Below are positions 1-7,112 of a DNA stretch of 7,112 bases, piece after piece; within the stretch, counting starts at the first letter, position 1; each line of letters starts with the position of its first letter. The DNA is from an uncultured Haemophilus sp. (GTDB lineage Bacteria; Pseudomonadota; Gammaproteobacteria; Enterobacterales; Pasteurellaceae): assembly GCA_902482195.1 (NCBI GenBank), contig CABSZQ010000066.1, forward strand, positions 1 through 7,112. The letters run 5' to 3'. Position numbers and translations under genes: made by a program. The notes beneath the pieces were generated by a model. It was not told the DNA's origin. It worked only from the letters and a program-made list of their open reading frames with translations, and did no database searches.

Positions 1-552
1 GAACGAAGATGAACCGATAGATTTTTTCATATCGATACCGCGAGAGTTTAAAAATGGTACGATAAAACCACCACCGCCAATGCCTGCTGCACTTGATGCC
101 ATACCAATCAAGATACCGCCAATAACGGAAGATAGTGTTGTTAAAGGCTTAGCATTTACTGTGTTTTTCTTAATAGAAATGACCATTTTTGCTGCTAAAT
201 AAACAACTAAACAAGCAAAGATTTTAGCGGATACATCACGATCGAGTTTGCCTATAAATAAACCTGAGATAAATACCGTAATCATCATCACCGGCGCGAG
301 TACTTTCACTGCACTCCACACAATGTTGCCCAGTTTATGATGGCGCTGTGCGGAAGAAAATCCGGTAATCACGATGGTTGCAAATGAAGTCCCTAAGGCT
401 GTAGACATCAACATTTGATCTGGAATGCCCATCATCGGCAATAAATAAACCAATGTTGGCACAATAATCAATCCGCCGCCAATGCCAAATAATCCGGCAA
501 GAAAACCAACGATAGCCCCGACAAGCAAACAAAGCAGGATAAAAGTGAGCAT
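1..552 (-). CDS. TauE/SafE family (UPF0721-type) membrane permease, 5' part only
   Basis: The reading frame runs from an ATG at 552 leftward off the window edge, giving the first 184 residues; family members are about 260. The protein is very hydrophobic. It has a glycine-rich GIGGG motif at residues 23-27, just after the first membrane segment, and a second GIGGGG copy at 158-162 followed by IVPFL. This internally duplicated pattern is typical of TauE/SafE proteins, an inner-membrane family linked to export or import of sulfur-containing and organic anions; the substrate here cannot be told. The start is supported by a strong Shine-Dalgarno, AAGGGGG at 558-564 on the minus strand, five bases from the ATG. 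The ATG shares one base with the rppH stop (TAATG), so the two are almost certainly co-transcribed and translationally coupled. It matches what I recall of H. influenzae HI0902, which also follows rppH. Confidence 0.87.
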   Translation of the reverse strand, partial: MLTFILLCLLVGAIVGFLAGLFGIGGGLIIVPTLVYLLPMMGIPDQMLMSTALGTSFATIVITGFSSAQRHHKLGNIVWSAVKVLAPVMMITVFISGLFIGKLDRDVSAKIFACLVVYLAAKMVISIKKNTVNAKPLTTLSSVIGGILIGMASSAAGIGGGGFIVPFLNSRGIDMKKSIGSSSF

Positions 553-1145
553 TATTGCCCCCTTGATTTATAAGATGGACGTTTTTGATATTTAGAAAAG
601 CTGTTCTTACGTGGAGCCTGATACGGTTTATTTATCTCATGCTCTTGCGTATTTTCAAGCAATGTTTTTTCGTTGCCAAACATTACTTGAGCAAACTCTT
701 TCATCGCTTTGCGGTAAACATCTTTCTTAAAGGACACAACCTGACGTACGGGATACCAAAAACTCACCCAACGCCAACCATCAAATTCGGGTGATTTTGT
801 TGTGTTCATATTAATATTTTTTTCATCACCCACTAATTGCAACAAAAACCAACGTTGTTTTTGCCCAATACAGACCGGTTTGCTGTCATAACGCAGCAAT
901 CTTTTTGGCAGTTTATAACGCAACCAATGTTTAGACGCGTAAAGCACCTTCACATCTTTGGGTTGCAAACCAACCTCTTCATATAATTCACGATACATGG
1001 CTTGTTCGGAACTTTCGTTATCATTAATTCCACCTTGCGGGAATTGCCACGAATTCTGCCCGTATCGTTTAGCCCAAAGCACCTGCCCTTTGCGATTACA
1101 AATGACAATGCCTACATTTGGACGGTAGCCATCAAAATCGATCAC
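552..1145 (-). CDS. rppH: RNA pyrophosphohydrolase RppH (Nudix hydrolase)
   Basis: RppH removes pyrophosphate from the 5' triphosphate end of mRNAs, leaving a monophosphate that stimulates RNase E-type decay; it acts in the cytoplasm. The 197-residue protein opens with [14 protein letters not shown], a family signature. It has a complete Nudix box, G-x5-E-x7-RELYEEVGL, at residues 38-60, with the metal-binding glutamates E53, E56 and E57 (same numbering as E. coli). Aromatic residues of the RNA-binding face are conserved (W32, F35). The C-terminal tail after about residue 155 is longer than in E. coli (176 residues in all) and is a basic, Ser/Lys/Arg-rich, probably disordered extension, as I recall for Haemophilus RppH. 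The start has a good Shine-Dalgarno, AAGGTG at 1153-1158 on the minus strand, seven bases before the ATG. The gene is followed directly by the TauE-type permease. Confidence 0.96.
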   Translation of the reverse strand: MIDFDGYRPNVGIVICNRKGQVLWAKRYGQNSWQFPQGGINDNESSEQAMYRELYEEVGLQPKDVKVLYASKHWLRYKLPKRLLRYDSKPVCIGQKQRWFLLQLVGDEKNINMNTTKSPEFDGWRWVSFWYPVRQVVSFKKDVYRKAMKEFAQVMFGNEKTLLENTQEHEINKPYQAPRKNSFSKYQKRPSYKSRGQ

Positions 1146-1235
1146 TATCGTTCACCTTAAATTTTGTACAAAAATAATTTGAGATTGTTTCATAAATTCG
1201 CTTTTTTATCAACCGAATGGGCATATTTACCTCAT

Positions 1236-1244
1236 TGTGGATAA
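1236..1244 (-). promoter_or_regulatory. DnaA box 1, TTATCCACA
   Basis: Exact match on the minus strand to the strongest class of DnaA box (TTATCCACA), about 90 bases upstream of the rppH start. Confidence 0.65.
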
Positions 1245-1263
1245 CCCTGTGGGTAACACAGGG
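1245..1263. repeat. Perfect 7-base inverted repeat CCCTGTG-N5-CACAGGG
   Basis: The arms at 1245-1251 and 1257-1263 flank a five-base loop. In the rppH leader RNA (minus strand) it could form a GC-rich hairpin. No T-run follows it on either strand, so it is not a conventional terminator. It overlaps degenerate DnaA box 2, so it may instead be an operator-like dyad, or chance. Confidence 0.4.
1248..1256 (-). promoter_or_regulatory. Degenerate DnaA box 2, TTACCCACA
   Basis: One mismatch from TTATCCACA. It has the same orientation as box 1, with three bases between the two (12-base period), which would suit cooperative binding. It is covered by the 7-base inverted repeat at 1245-1263. Confidence 0.4.
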
Positions 1264-1265
1264 AT

Positions 1266-1295
1266 AGTCTAAATTTAACTGTGTATAAAGATCAA
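1266..1295 (-). promoter_or_regulatory. Weak candidate sigma-70 promoter for rppH
   Basis: On the minus strand, TTGATC (1290-1295) lies 18 bases before TAGACT (1266-1271). Each hexamer matches four of six consensus positions. It sits between the upstream terminator at 1357-1395 and the rppH start, where a promoter is needed. An exact DnaA box (1280-1288) falls inside the spacer. The match is weak and other AT-rich hexamers nearby could serve instead. Confidence 0.25.
1280..1288 (-). promoter_or_regulatory. DnaA box 3, TTATACACA
   Basis: Exact match to TTATNCACA on the minus strand, in the same orientation as boxes 1 and 2. It lies within the spacer of the weak candidate rppH promoter. Confidence 0.55.
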
Positions 1296-1365
1296 AAACC
1301 GCTTTTCACACTTCACTTTTTTCATTTTCGCATAACCTTTAATCAAAAATTTTCCGAAAAAAATG

Positions 1366-1374
1366 ACCGCACTT
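1366..1374 (-). repeat. DNA uptake signal sequence core (USS)
   Basis: Exact AAGTGCGGT on the minus strand. It forms the left arm of the terminator stem. Confidence 0.9.
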
Positions 1375-1384
1375 TTTCTCATCA

Positions 1385-1393
1385 AAGTGCGGT
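1385..1393 (+). repeat. DNA uptake signal sequence core (USS)
   Basis: Exact AAGTGCGGT, followed by CAAAAAT as in extended Hin-type uptake sequences. It forms the right arm of the terminator stem. Confidence 0.92.
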
Positions 1394-1470
1394 CAAAAAT
1401 TCATCCATTTTTTAATTTAAACATTCCTTGCTTGGTGAAGAAATAACAGCGGTGAGTTATTCAATATTTC

Positions 1471-1479
1471 TGTGGATAA
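1471..1479 (-). promoter_or_regulatory. DnaA box 4, TTATCCACA
   Basis: Second exact copy of the strongest DnaA box class, on the minus strand between the ampD stop and its terminator. A 7-base inverted repeat (GAGTTAT 1454-1460, ATAACTC 1510-1516) brackets it; its meaning is unknown. Confidence 0.6.
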
Positions 1480-1580
1480 AATTGTGATTGAGCAAATGGT
1501 GACTGTTGCATAACTCTTCTTAGCATTTTACCATCGATTTTTGAGAAGAAATTTTATCTTTAATTTCATGAAGATAACGC

Positions 1581-1589
1581 TTATTCACA
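1581..1589 (+). promoter_or_regulatory. DnaA box 5, TTATTCACA
   Basis: Exact TTATNCACA match on the plus strand. It forms a direct repeat with box 6: the 10-mer CTTATTCACA recurs 18 bases on, with nine bases between the boxes. Confidence 0.55.
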
Positions 1590-1598
1590 GAAATCATC

Positions 1599-1607
1599 TT
1601 ATTCACA
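1599..1607 (+). promoter_or_regulatory. DnaA box 6, TTATTCACA
   Basis: Second copy of the tandem pair with box 5, only about 20 bases beyond the ampD stop codon. Confidence 0.55.
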
Positions 1608-1628
1608 CTCAAGTAAAATTTTTAGTGG

Positions 1629-2192
1629 TCATTTTTCATCCAAACCTTTTTTGACTAACGCTAAATAGCGTTCCCATTCAAAATATTGACCCGGATCGAT
1701 CTTACGACCAGGCGAAATATCGCAATGCCCAACGATACGATCGAGCGTTATTTTCGGGTAAGCTTGCATAATATCTCGTGTCAACTCAGCAAGTGCTTGG
1801 TATTGCTCCACTGTAAAAGGCTGTTCATTACTGCCCTCTAGCTCAATACCAATCGCAAAATCATTGCATTTATCCCGACCATCAAAGCAAGAAAGTCCCG
1901 CATGCCATGCTCTGTCATCGAAACTCACATATTGCGTCACCTTGCCATCCCGTTCAATTAAACAATGGGCTGACACACGAAATTGATAAATCTCTTCAAA
2001 ATAAGGATGAATAGTGGGATCGAGTTTTCCTTGGAAAAAATCATCTACATATCCCCCACCAAATTGTTCTGGCGGCAAACTGATGTAATGAATGACGAGT
2101 AATGAAATATCCTCTACATCAGGACGTTCATCAAAATGTGGTGAAATTACTTTTCTTGCTTGGCTTAACCAGCCATTTTTTATCTTATTCAT
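1629..2192 (-). CDS. ampD: 1,6-anhydro-N-acetylmuramyl-L-alanine amidase AmpD
   Basis: AmpD is a cytoplasmic zinc amidase of the Amidase_2/PGRP fold. It cuts the bond between anhydro-MurNAc and the stem peptide of recycled cell-wall fragments; in bacteria with ampC-ampR its loss derepresses beta-lactamase. The 187-residue length matches the family (E. coli 183). The zinc ligands are visible: H35 in [10 protein letters not shown], and H156 and D166 in the [14 protein letters not shown] segment (155-168). K164 and the IGIELEG glutamate E117 are the catalytic-site candidates. There is no signal peptide, as expected. The start at 2192 gives the family N-terminus (short basic stretch, then SPHFDERPD), but the ribosome site is poor, only a purine-rich AGAAAAA upstream. 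The gene is divergent from pilA, with 142 bases between the two starts, and the competence site at 2221-2236 lies only 29 bases upstream of its ATG. ampE does not follow. Confidence 0.95.
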   Translation of the reverse strand: MNKIKNGWLSQARKVISPHFDERPDVEDISLLVIHYISLPPEQFGGGYVDDFFQGKLDPTIHPYFEEIYQFRVSAHCLIERDGKVTQYVSFDDRAWHAGLSCFDGRDKCNDFAIGIELEGSNEQPFTVEQYQALAELTRDIMQAYPKITLDRIVGHCDISPGRKIDPGQYFEWERYLALVKKGLDEK

Positions 2193-2220
2193 CTGTTTTT
2201 CTGCGATTAAATTTCATTTT

Positions 2221-2236
2221 TGCGATCTCGATCGCA
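2221..2236 (+). promoter_or_regulatory. CRP-S (Sxy-dependent competence) site for pilA
   Basis: TGCGATCTCGATCGCA fits the Haemophilus competence element TGCGA-N6-TCGCA exactly. The near-palindrome extends outward to TTTTGCGAT / ATCGCAAAA (2218-2226, 2231-2239). In H. influenzae such sites need both CRP and Sxy (TfoX) and control the competence regulon, which includes pilABCD. The centre, 2228.5, is about 106 bases before the pilA ATG. Possible -10 elements are weak (TTTACT 2254-2259, CACAAT 2277-2282), so the transcription start is uncertain. The site is also close to ampD on the other strand. Confidence 0.88.
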
Positions 2237-2240
2237 AAAG

Positions 2241-2249
2241 AAGTGCGGT
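2241..2249 (+). repeat. DNA uptake signal sequence core (USS)
   Basis: Exact AAGTGCGGT followed by CAGTTTT. It lies in the ampD-pilA gap, five bases past the CRP-S site and inside the likely pilA promoter. Confidence 0.92.
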
Positions 2250-2317
2250 CAGTTTTACTTCCATTTTTCCCTTTTACACAATGTTGCAGCCAATTCTGGC
2301 ATTTTTTTATTCAACCA

Positions 2318-2323
2318 AAAGGA
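2318..2323 (+). promoter_or_regulatory. Ribosome binding site of pilA
   Basis: AAAGGA ends 11 bases before the ATG at 2335, slightly long spacing. It supports that ATG over the in-frame upstream extension to 2092, which would overlap ampD and lose the pilin leader. Confidence 0.65.
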
Positions 2324-2334
2324 AATTTAATTTA

Positions 2335-2778
2335 ATGAAACTGACTTTTTCTAAACCTTTGCATAAAGGTTTTACGTTAATTGAATTGATGATCGTGATT
2401 GCAATTATTGCTATTCTCGCGACGATCGCCATTCCGTCTTATCAAAATTATACCAAAAAAGCAGCCATCTCCGAATTGTTGCAAGCTTCGGCACCTTATA
2501 AATCTGATGTGGAGTTATGTGTCTATAGCACCAATGCCCCAACAAACTGTTCTGGTGGTTCAAATGGCATTGCAGCAGACATCACTACTGCAAAAGGCTA
2601 TGTTAAATCCATTACCACGAAATCGGGTGTGATTACGGTAACAGGAAATGGCGCATTGGATGGGATCAGTTATTCTTTAACGGCGACAGGCTCAACCTCA
2701 TCAGGTGTCACCTGGACAACCGCTTGCCCAAGCAGTGCAGATTTATTCCCTGCGGGTTTCTGCTCTCCTACCAAATAG
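2335..2778 (+). CDS. pilA: Type IV pilin, major subunit PilA
   Basis: The product is the prepilin of the competence pilus; after processing it polymerises into the fibre that captures DNA. The 147-residue protein has a short basic type III leader, [12 protein letters not shown], with cleavage expected after G12. This leaves a mature chain of 135 residues starting FTLIELMIV, with the essential Glu at mature position 5 (E17). The hydrophobic helix continues to about residue 34 and ends in the familiar [12 protein letters not shown] stretch. Four cysteines (C62, C72, C131, C143) fit two disulfides: C62-C72 early in the globular domain, and the C-terminal D-region loop C131-C143. An in-frame extension reaches back to 2092, but this start gives the canonical leader and has a ribosome site. 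The gene is first in pilABCD and is controlled by the CRP-S site upstream. It closely resembles H. influenzae PilA (HI0299). Confidence 0.97.
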   Translation: MKLTFSKPLHKGFTLIELMIVIAIIAILATIAIPSYQNYTKKAAISELLQASAPYKSDVELCVYSTNAPTNCSGGSNGIAADITTAKGYVKSITTKSGVITVTGNGALDGISYSLTATGSTSSGVTWTTACPSSADLFPAGFCSPTK

Positions 2779-2784
2779 CGAAAC

Positions 2785-4164
2785 ATGGCCTATCAAGCAA
2801 TCGCAAAAAATGGCGAGATTTACCAAATCTCGCCACAATATTGGCAACAAAATCAACAGCAACAAACATTGCTGTTACGTTACTTTGCATTCCCTCTTAA
2901 AGAAGACGAACACCATTTATGGCTTGCTGTAGATTCGCTGAATAATCTTGCGGCTTGTGAAACCTTTGCTTTTTTAAGTGGAAAATTAGTTGAACCGATT
3001 TTATTTGAAACAGCCCAGCTTAAACAACTTTTACAATCCCTTGCACCTAAAACCAATCAAATAGAAGAACAAGCGACGTTTTATCATCATTCAGAAGACG
3101 AAAGCACTGCCAATTTATCTAATGAAGATGAACCCGTTATTCAATTATTAAATGGCATTTTTGAAACAGCCCTGCAAAAAAATGCCTCCGATATTCATTT
3201 AGAAACGCAGCCAAGTGGACTCTTAATTCGTTTACGTATTGATGGTGTACTCCAACCACAGCCGATTATCAGTAAAGCACTCGCCAGTCGTGTGATTTCT
3301 CGTTTAAAGCTCTTAGCCAAACTGGATATTAGCGAAACTCGGTTACCACAAGATGGTCGCTTTCAATTCAAAACCACATTCTCCGATATTTTAGATTTCC
3401 GCCTTTCTACCTTACCTACCCATTGGGGAGAAAAAGCGGTATTACGATTACAACAAAATAAACCTGTTCAGTTAAGTTTTGCAGAACTTGGCATGACACA
3501 ACACCAACAAAATCAATTTCAACATGCTCTCAGCCAACCGCAAGGTTTAATCCTTGTAACTGGACCAACAGGAAGTGGAAAAAGTATCTCACTTTATACC
3601 GCACTTCAATGGCTCAACACACCAGATAAACATATTATGACGGCAGAGGATCCCGTTGAAATTGAATTGGAAGGAATCATTCAAACTCAAGTTAATCCGC
3701 AAATTGGTTTAGATTTTAGCCGATTACTTCGTACATTTTTACGACAAGATCCCGACATTATTATGCTTGGTGAAATTCGAGATGAAGAAAGTGCATTGAT
3801 GGCATTAAGAGCCGCTCAAACCGGCCATTTAGTGCTTTCTACCTTACATACCAACGATGCCATCTCAGCGATTTCACGCTTGCAACAACTAGGCATTCAA
3901 TCTCATGAAATTGAAAATAGTCTCTTATTAGTTATCGCACAGCGATTGGTGCGTAAACGTTGCTTAAAGTGCAGTCAACATTTTAGTGATTCTTGCGATT
4001 GCCATCAGGGGTATCAAGGGCGTATTGGGGTGTATCAATTTTTACAATGCGAAAATAACCGTTACCAAACCGATTTTGACTCACTTTATCAAAGTGCGTT
4101 AGAAAAAGTAAAAGATAACATCACCGATCTCGATGAAATCCAACGCGTGTTAGGTAAAAAATAG
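2785..4164 (+). CDS. pilB: Type IV pilus assembly ATPase PilB (GspE/HofB family)
   Basis: PilB is the cytoplasmic hexameric ATPase that powers pilus extension through PilC. At 459 residues it is shorter than Pseudomonas PilB (about 566) but close to H. influenzae PilB, having a reduced N-terminal region. Motifs in order: PilB/GspE N2-type domain with DEPVIQLLN and ASDIHLE (115-140), RIDG (151-154), Walker A GPTGSGKS (260-267), Asp box TAEDPVE (286-292), Walker B DPDIIMLGEIRD (322-333) and His box TGHLVLSTLHTND (346-358). A cysteine cluster, CLKC (393-396) and CDC (404-406), is a shortened form of the family zinc site. The ATG lies six bases after the pilA stop with no recognisable Shine-Dalgarno, so translation probably depends on ribosomes finishing pilA. 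An uptake core lies in the coding sequence at 3598-3606. Confidence 0.96.
   Translation: MAYQAIAKNGEIYQISPQYWQQNQQQQTLLLRYFAFPLKEDEHHLWLAVDSLNNLAACETFAFLSGKLVEPILFETAQLKQLLQSLAPKTNQIEEQATFYHHSEDESTANLSNEDEPVIQLLNGIFETALQKNASDIHLETQPSGLLIRLRIDGVLQPQPIISKALASRVISRLKLLAKLDISETRLPQDGRFQFKTTFSDILDFRLSTLPTHWGEKAVLRLQQNKPVQLSFAELGMTQHQQNQFQHALSQPQGLILVTGPTGSGKSISLYTALQWLNTPDKHIMTAEDPVEIELEGIIQTQVNPQIGLDFSRLLRTFLRQDPDIIMLGEIRDEESALMALRAAQTGHLVLSTLHTNDAISAISRLQQLGIQSHEIENSLLLVIAQRLVRKRCLKCSQHFSDSCDCHQGYQGRIGVYQFLQCENNRYQTDFDSLYQSALEKVKDNITDLDEIQRVLGKK
3598..3606 (-). repeat. DNA uptake signal sequence core (USS) within pilB
   Basis: Exact AAGTGCGGT on the minus strand. It falls just after the Walker A codons and is read in frame as part of Tyr-Thr-Ala-Leu-Gln (271-275). 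Confidence 0.88.
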
Positions 4165-4172
4165 GTATCACT

Positions 4173-5392
4173 ATGACGAAACAAAAACTCTTCTATTTCC
4201 AAGCCTATGATCAGCGGCAACAATGGCAAAAAGGTAGTATTGTTGCTCAATCTAAACAAGCCGCACAATTCCAGTTAATCGCAAAAGGTTTTAGCCACAT
4301 TCGCTTGCAACAAGATTGGCAACTTAATCAGAAACCTAAAAATGCAGAAATCAGTGCCTTATTGAATCAACTGGCTACTCTGCTCAGCTCTGCTATTCCA
4401 TTAAAAAATGCATTACATATTTTGCAAGACAACTGCACACAATTGGGATTGCATCAGTGGCTTGGCGCCTTAATTGAATTAATTGAAAGTGGTCTTCCGT
4501 TTTCACAAAGCTTGGAAATGCAAGGAAAGTATTTAAATTTCCAAGAAATTCAACTTATTCAAGTGGGAGAGATGACAGGAAAACTAGCGGAGGTATGCAC
4601 TAAAATTGCCGAACGTCGAACGCAATCATTGACGTTTCAACGCAAATTGCAAAAAATCATGCTTTATCCTGCCATGGTATTAGGTATTTCGCTTTCACTT
4701 ACGTTGATTTTATTACTCTTCGTTGTTCCACAATTTGCTGAAATGTATGGTGAAAACTCAGCTGAATTGCCTACATTAACTGCTGTATTATTAGCTATGT
4801 CTCAATTCCTACAACATCATTTTGTTGCGTTAATGATTGCCTGCACTTTCGTTATTTTTATGTTGAAGATGGCATTAAAACATTCCCTTTGGCTAAATCA
4901 AAAAAAGAATGCCCTAATTAGTCGCATGCCAATTTGGGGCAATATCATTTGCCTTTCTCGCCTAATCAGTTTTAGCCATAACCTCCAATTAATGCTTCAA
5001 TCTGGTGTAGCATTAACGCCAGCGTTAAATAGTTTTCTCCCCAAACAACAAACCTGGCAAACACAACGTACCTTAAAAGGCGATATCCTGCTACAACAAG
5101 AAGTGCGGTCAATTTTGCAGTGGGTTTCGCAAGGTTATCCCTTTTCAGAAAGTGTGAGTAGTCATCTTTTCCCAATGGAAGCTCAACAAATGCTACAAAT
5201 TGGAGAGAAAAGTGGAAAACTTGCATTGATGTTGCGTCATATTGCTGATAACTATCAAGAAAAGCTCAATCATCAAATTGATTTACTTTCCCAACTTTTA
5301 GAACCTTTAATGATGCTCATCATTGGTAGTTTAATCGGTATTATTATGATGGGCATGTATCTGCCGATTTTTAATATGGGATCCGTAATCCA

Positions 5393-5396
<4 letters not shown>
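4173..5396 (+). CDS. pilC: Type IV pilus inner-membrane platform protein PilC (GspF family)
   Basis: PilC is the polytopic inner-membrane platform that links the PilB ATPase to pilin assembly. The 407-residue length is normal. It has two tandem T2SSF domains, roughly 55-190 and 260-400. Each holds the conserved Gly-Glu-x-(Thr/Ser)-Gly-x-Leu motif: GEMTGKL at 132-138 and GEKSGKL at 344-350. Three membrane segments are visible, about 164-187, 214-235 and 376-400, the last ending in the family-typical GMYLPIF. The N-terminus (FYFQAYDQRQQWQKGSIVA) matches the usual start of the family. The ATG lies eight bases after the pilB stop; an AGG that overlaps that stop codon can act as ribosome site. The stop overlaps the pilD start by four bases. 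An uptake core at 5101-5109 is read in frame as Glu-Val-Arg-Ser. Confidence 0.96.
5101..5109 (+). repeat. DNA uptake signal sequence core (USS) within pilC
   Basis: Exact AAGTGCGGT followed by CAATTTT, a good extended match. It is coded through as Glu-Val-Arg-Ser (310-313). Confidence 0.92.
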
Positions 5397-6972
<1,576 letters not shown>

Positions 6973-6976
<4 letters not shown>

Positions 6977-7112
6977 GTCTTCAGCATCACGATAATGGTA
7001 AACAGGGTGAGTTTTTCTTACTCGATGAGCAAAGGAAGAAAATCACGAAATTCACCTATTTTTATGAAACACCCGATACCATTAATGCTAATCACACGTT
7101 TGTTGATGATTC
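6973..7112 (+). CDS. Probable small GNAT-type N-acetyltransferase (YjdJ-like), 5' part only
   Basis: The frame starts at an ATG overlapping the yacG stop (ATGA) and runs off the window edge, giving 46 full codons. The protein starts [19 protein letters not shown]. It continues into a beta-rich stretch, [25 protein letters not shown], which resembles the first half of the short, roughly 90-residue GNAT-like family (E. coli YjdJ type). In these the histidine-threonine-x-V segment comes just before the acetyl-CoA-binding loop. That loop (RGxGxG-like) would fall beyond the window, so the call rests on the N-terminal pattern and recalled similarity to the gene after yacG in Haemophilus. The substrate is unknown. 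Confidence 0.7.

Larger units (their letters stand above)
1357..1395 (-). terminator. Rho-independent terminator of ampD made of paired uptake sequences
   Basis: A perfect 12-base stem (1364-1375 with 1384-1395) closes an 8-base loop. Each arm contains a full uptake core, one in each orientation. Read on the minus strand, the stem is followed by seven T residues (complement of 1357-1363), so it should stop transcripts arriving from ampD before they reach rppH. On the plus strand no T-run follows. Its distance from the ampD stop (about 230 bases) is unusually long. Inverted uptake-sequence pairs used as terminators are well known in Haemophilus. Confidence 0.8.
1236..1607. promoter_or_regulatory. 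Cluster of DnaA boxes in the rppH-ampD gap
   Basis: The gene-free stretch 1146-1628 contains no credible ORF. It carries five exact matches to TTATNCACA (1236-1244, 1280-1288, 1471-1479 on minus; 1581-1589, 1599-1607 on plus) and one single-mismatch copy (1248-1256, minus). My rough hand estimate, assuming about 66% AT and both strands, is well under 0.1 exact match by chance in 480 bases, and I saw no other exact match in the window. The left four point one way and the right two the other. There is only one GATC (1290-1293) and no obvious set of AT-rich 13-mers, so this is less like an E. coli-type oriC than a DnaA-titrating (datA-like) or DnaA-reactivating (DARS-like) site. A loose IHF-like match (AATCAAAAATTTT, one mismatch) lies at 1341-1353. 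Function is inferred only. Confidence 0.6.

Noticed and set aside
335..532. Short minus-strand ORF inside the permease gene
   Set aside because: It is an out-of-frame shadow of the TauE-type gene, with no ribosome site and implausible composition.
1302..1310. CTTTTCACA as an extra DnaA box
   Set aside because: One mismatch even to the loose consensus; not counted in the cluster.
1146..1628. Chromosomal origin (oriC)
   Set aside because: DnaA boxes are present, but there is only one GATC, no recognisable 13-mer set, and no usual origin neighbour (mnmG, dnaA). Not excluded; GC skew of the whole chromosome would decide.
2272..2280. TTTTACACA in the pilA leader as a further DnaA box
   Set aside because: It matches only the looser TTWTNCACA form and stands alone; such matches are expected by chance in AT-rich DNA.
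2092..2334. In-frame N-terminal extension of pilA back to 2092
   Set aside because: It overlaps ampD on the other strand, runs through the CRP-S site and would destroy the type III leader; the ATG at 2335 gives the canonical prepilin.
3967..4100. AAGTGCAGT (3967-3975) and AAGTGCGTT (4092-4100) as uptake sequences
   Set aside because: Each has one mismatch in the 9-base core; single mismatches in the core are known to reduce uptake strongly, so they were not annotated.
4972..5226. Minus-strand ORF opposite pilC
   Set aside because: Antisense shadow of a well-supported gene; no family pattern.

Overview
The window reads as a chromosomal segment of a Haemophilus-type Pasteurellaceae, most likely Haemophilus parainfluenzae or a close relative. 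Three things point there. The DNA is AT-rich. It carries eight exact copies of the 9-base Hin-type DNA uptake core AAGTGCGGT. Every protein closely resembles its H. influenzae counterpart as I remember it. Species is an inference; no database was searched.

Left part, minus strand (1-1145): a 5'-partial TauE/SafE-type membrane permease is translationally coupled to rppH, the RNA pyrophosphohydrolase. Then comes a 483-base gene-free stretch (1146-1628), the least expected part of the window. It holds five exact TTATNCACA DnaA boxes plus one near-match, a terminator made from two inverted uptake sequences, and a short perfect palindrome.

Middle (1629-6070): ampD (minus; 1,6-anhydro-MurNAc amidase) is divergent from the competence type IV pilus operon pilA-pilB-pilC-pilD (plus). 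The 142-base region between them holds a perfect CRP-S (Sxy-dependent competence) site, TGCGA-N6-TCGCA. pilA encodes the major pilin, pilB the assembly ATPase, pilC the inner-membrane platform protein, and pilD a short prepilin peptidase. Together they build the pilus that takes up DNA marked with the uptake sequences scattered through the same window.

Right part, plus strand (6071-7112): coaE (dephospho-CoA kinase), yacG (gyrase inhibitor) and the start of a small GNAT-type acetyltransferase, with overlapping stops and starts. The order ampD / pilABCD / coaE / yacG resembles the E. coli ampD-nadC-ppdD-hofB-hofC-guaC-coaE-zapD-yacG region, so it probably reflects an old gammaproteobacterial arrangement.

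No mobile element, CRISPR array, tRNA or rRNA is seen. The genes are conventional. The best candidate for something undescribed is the DnaA-box cluster between ampD and rppH.
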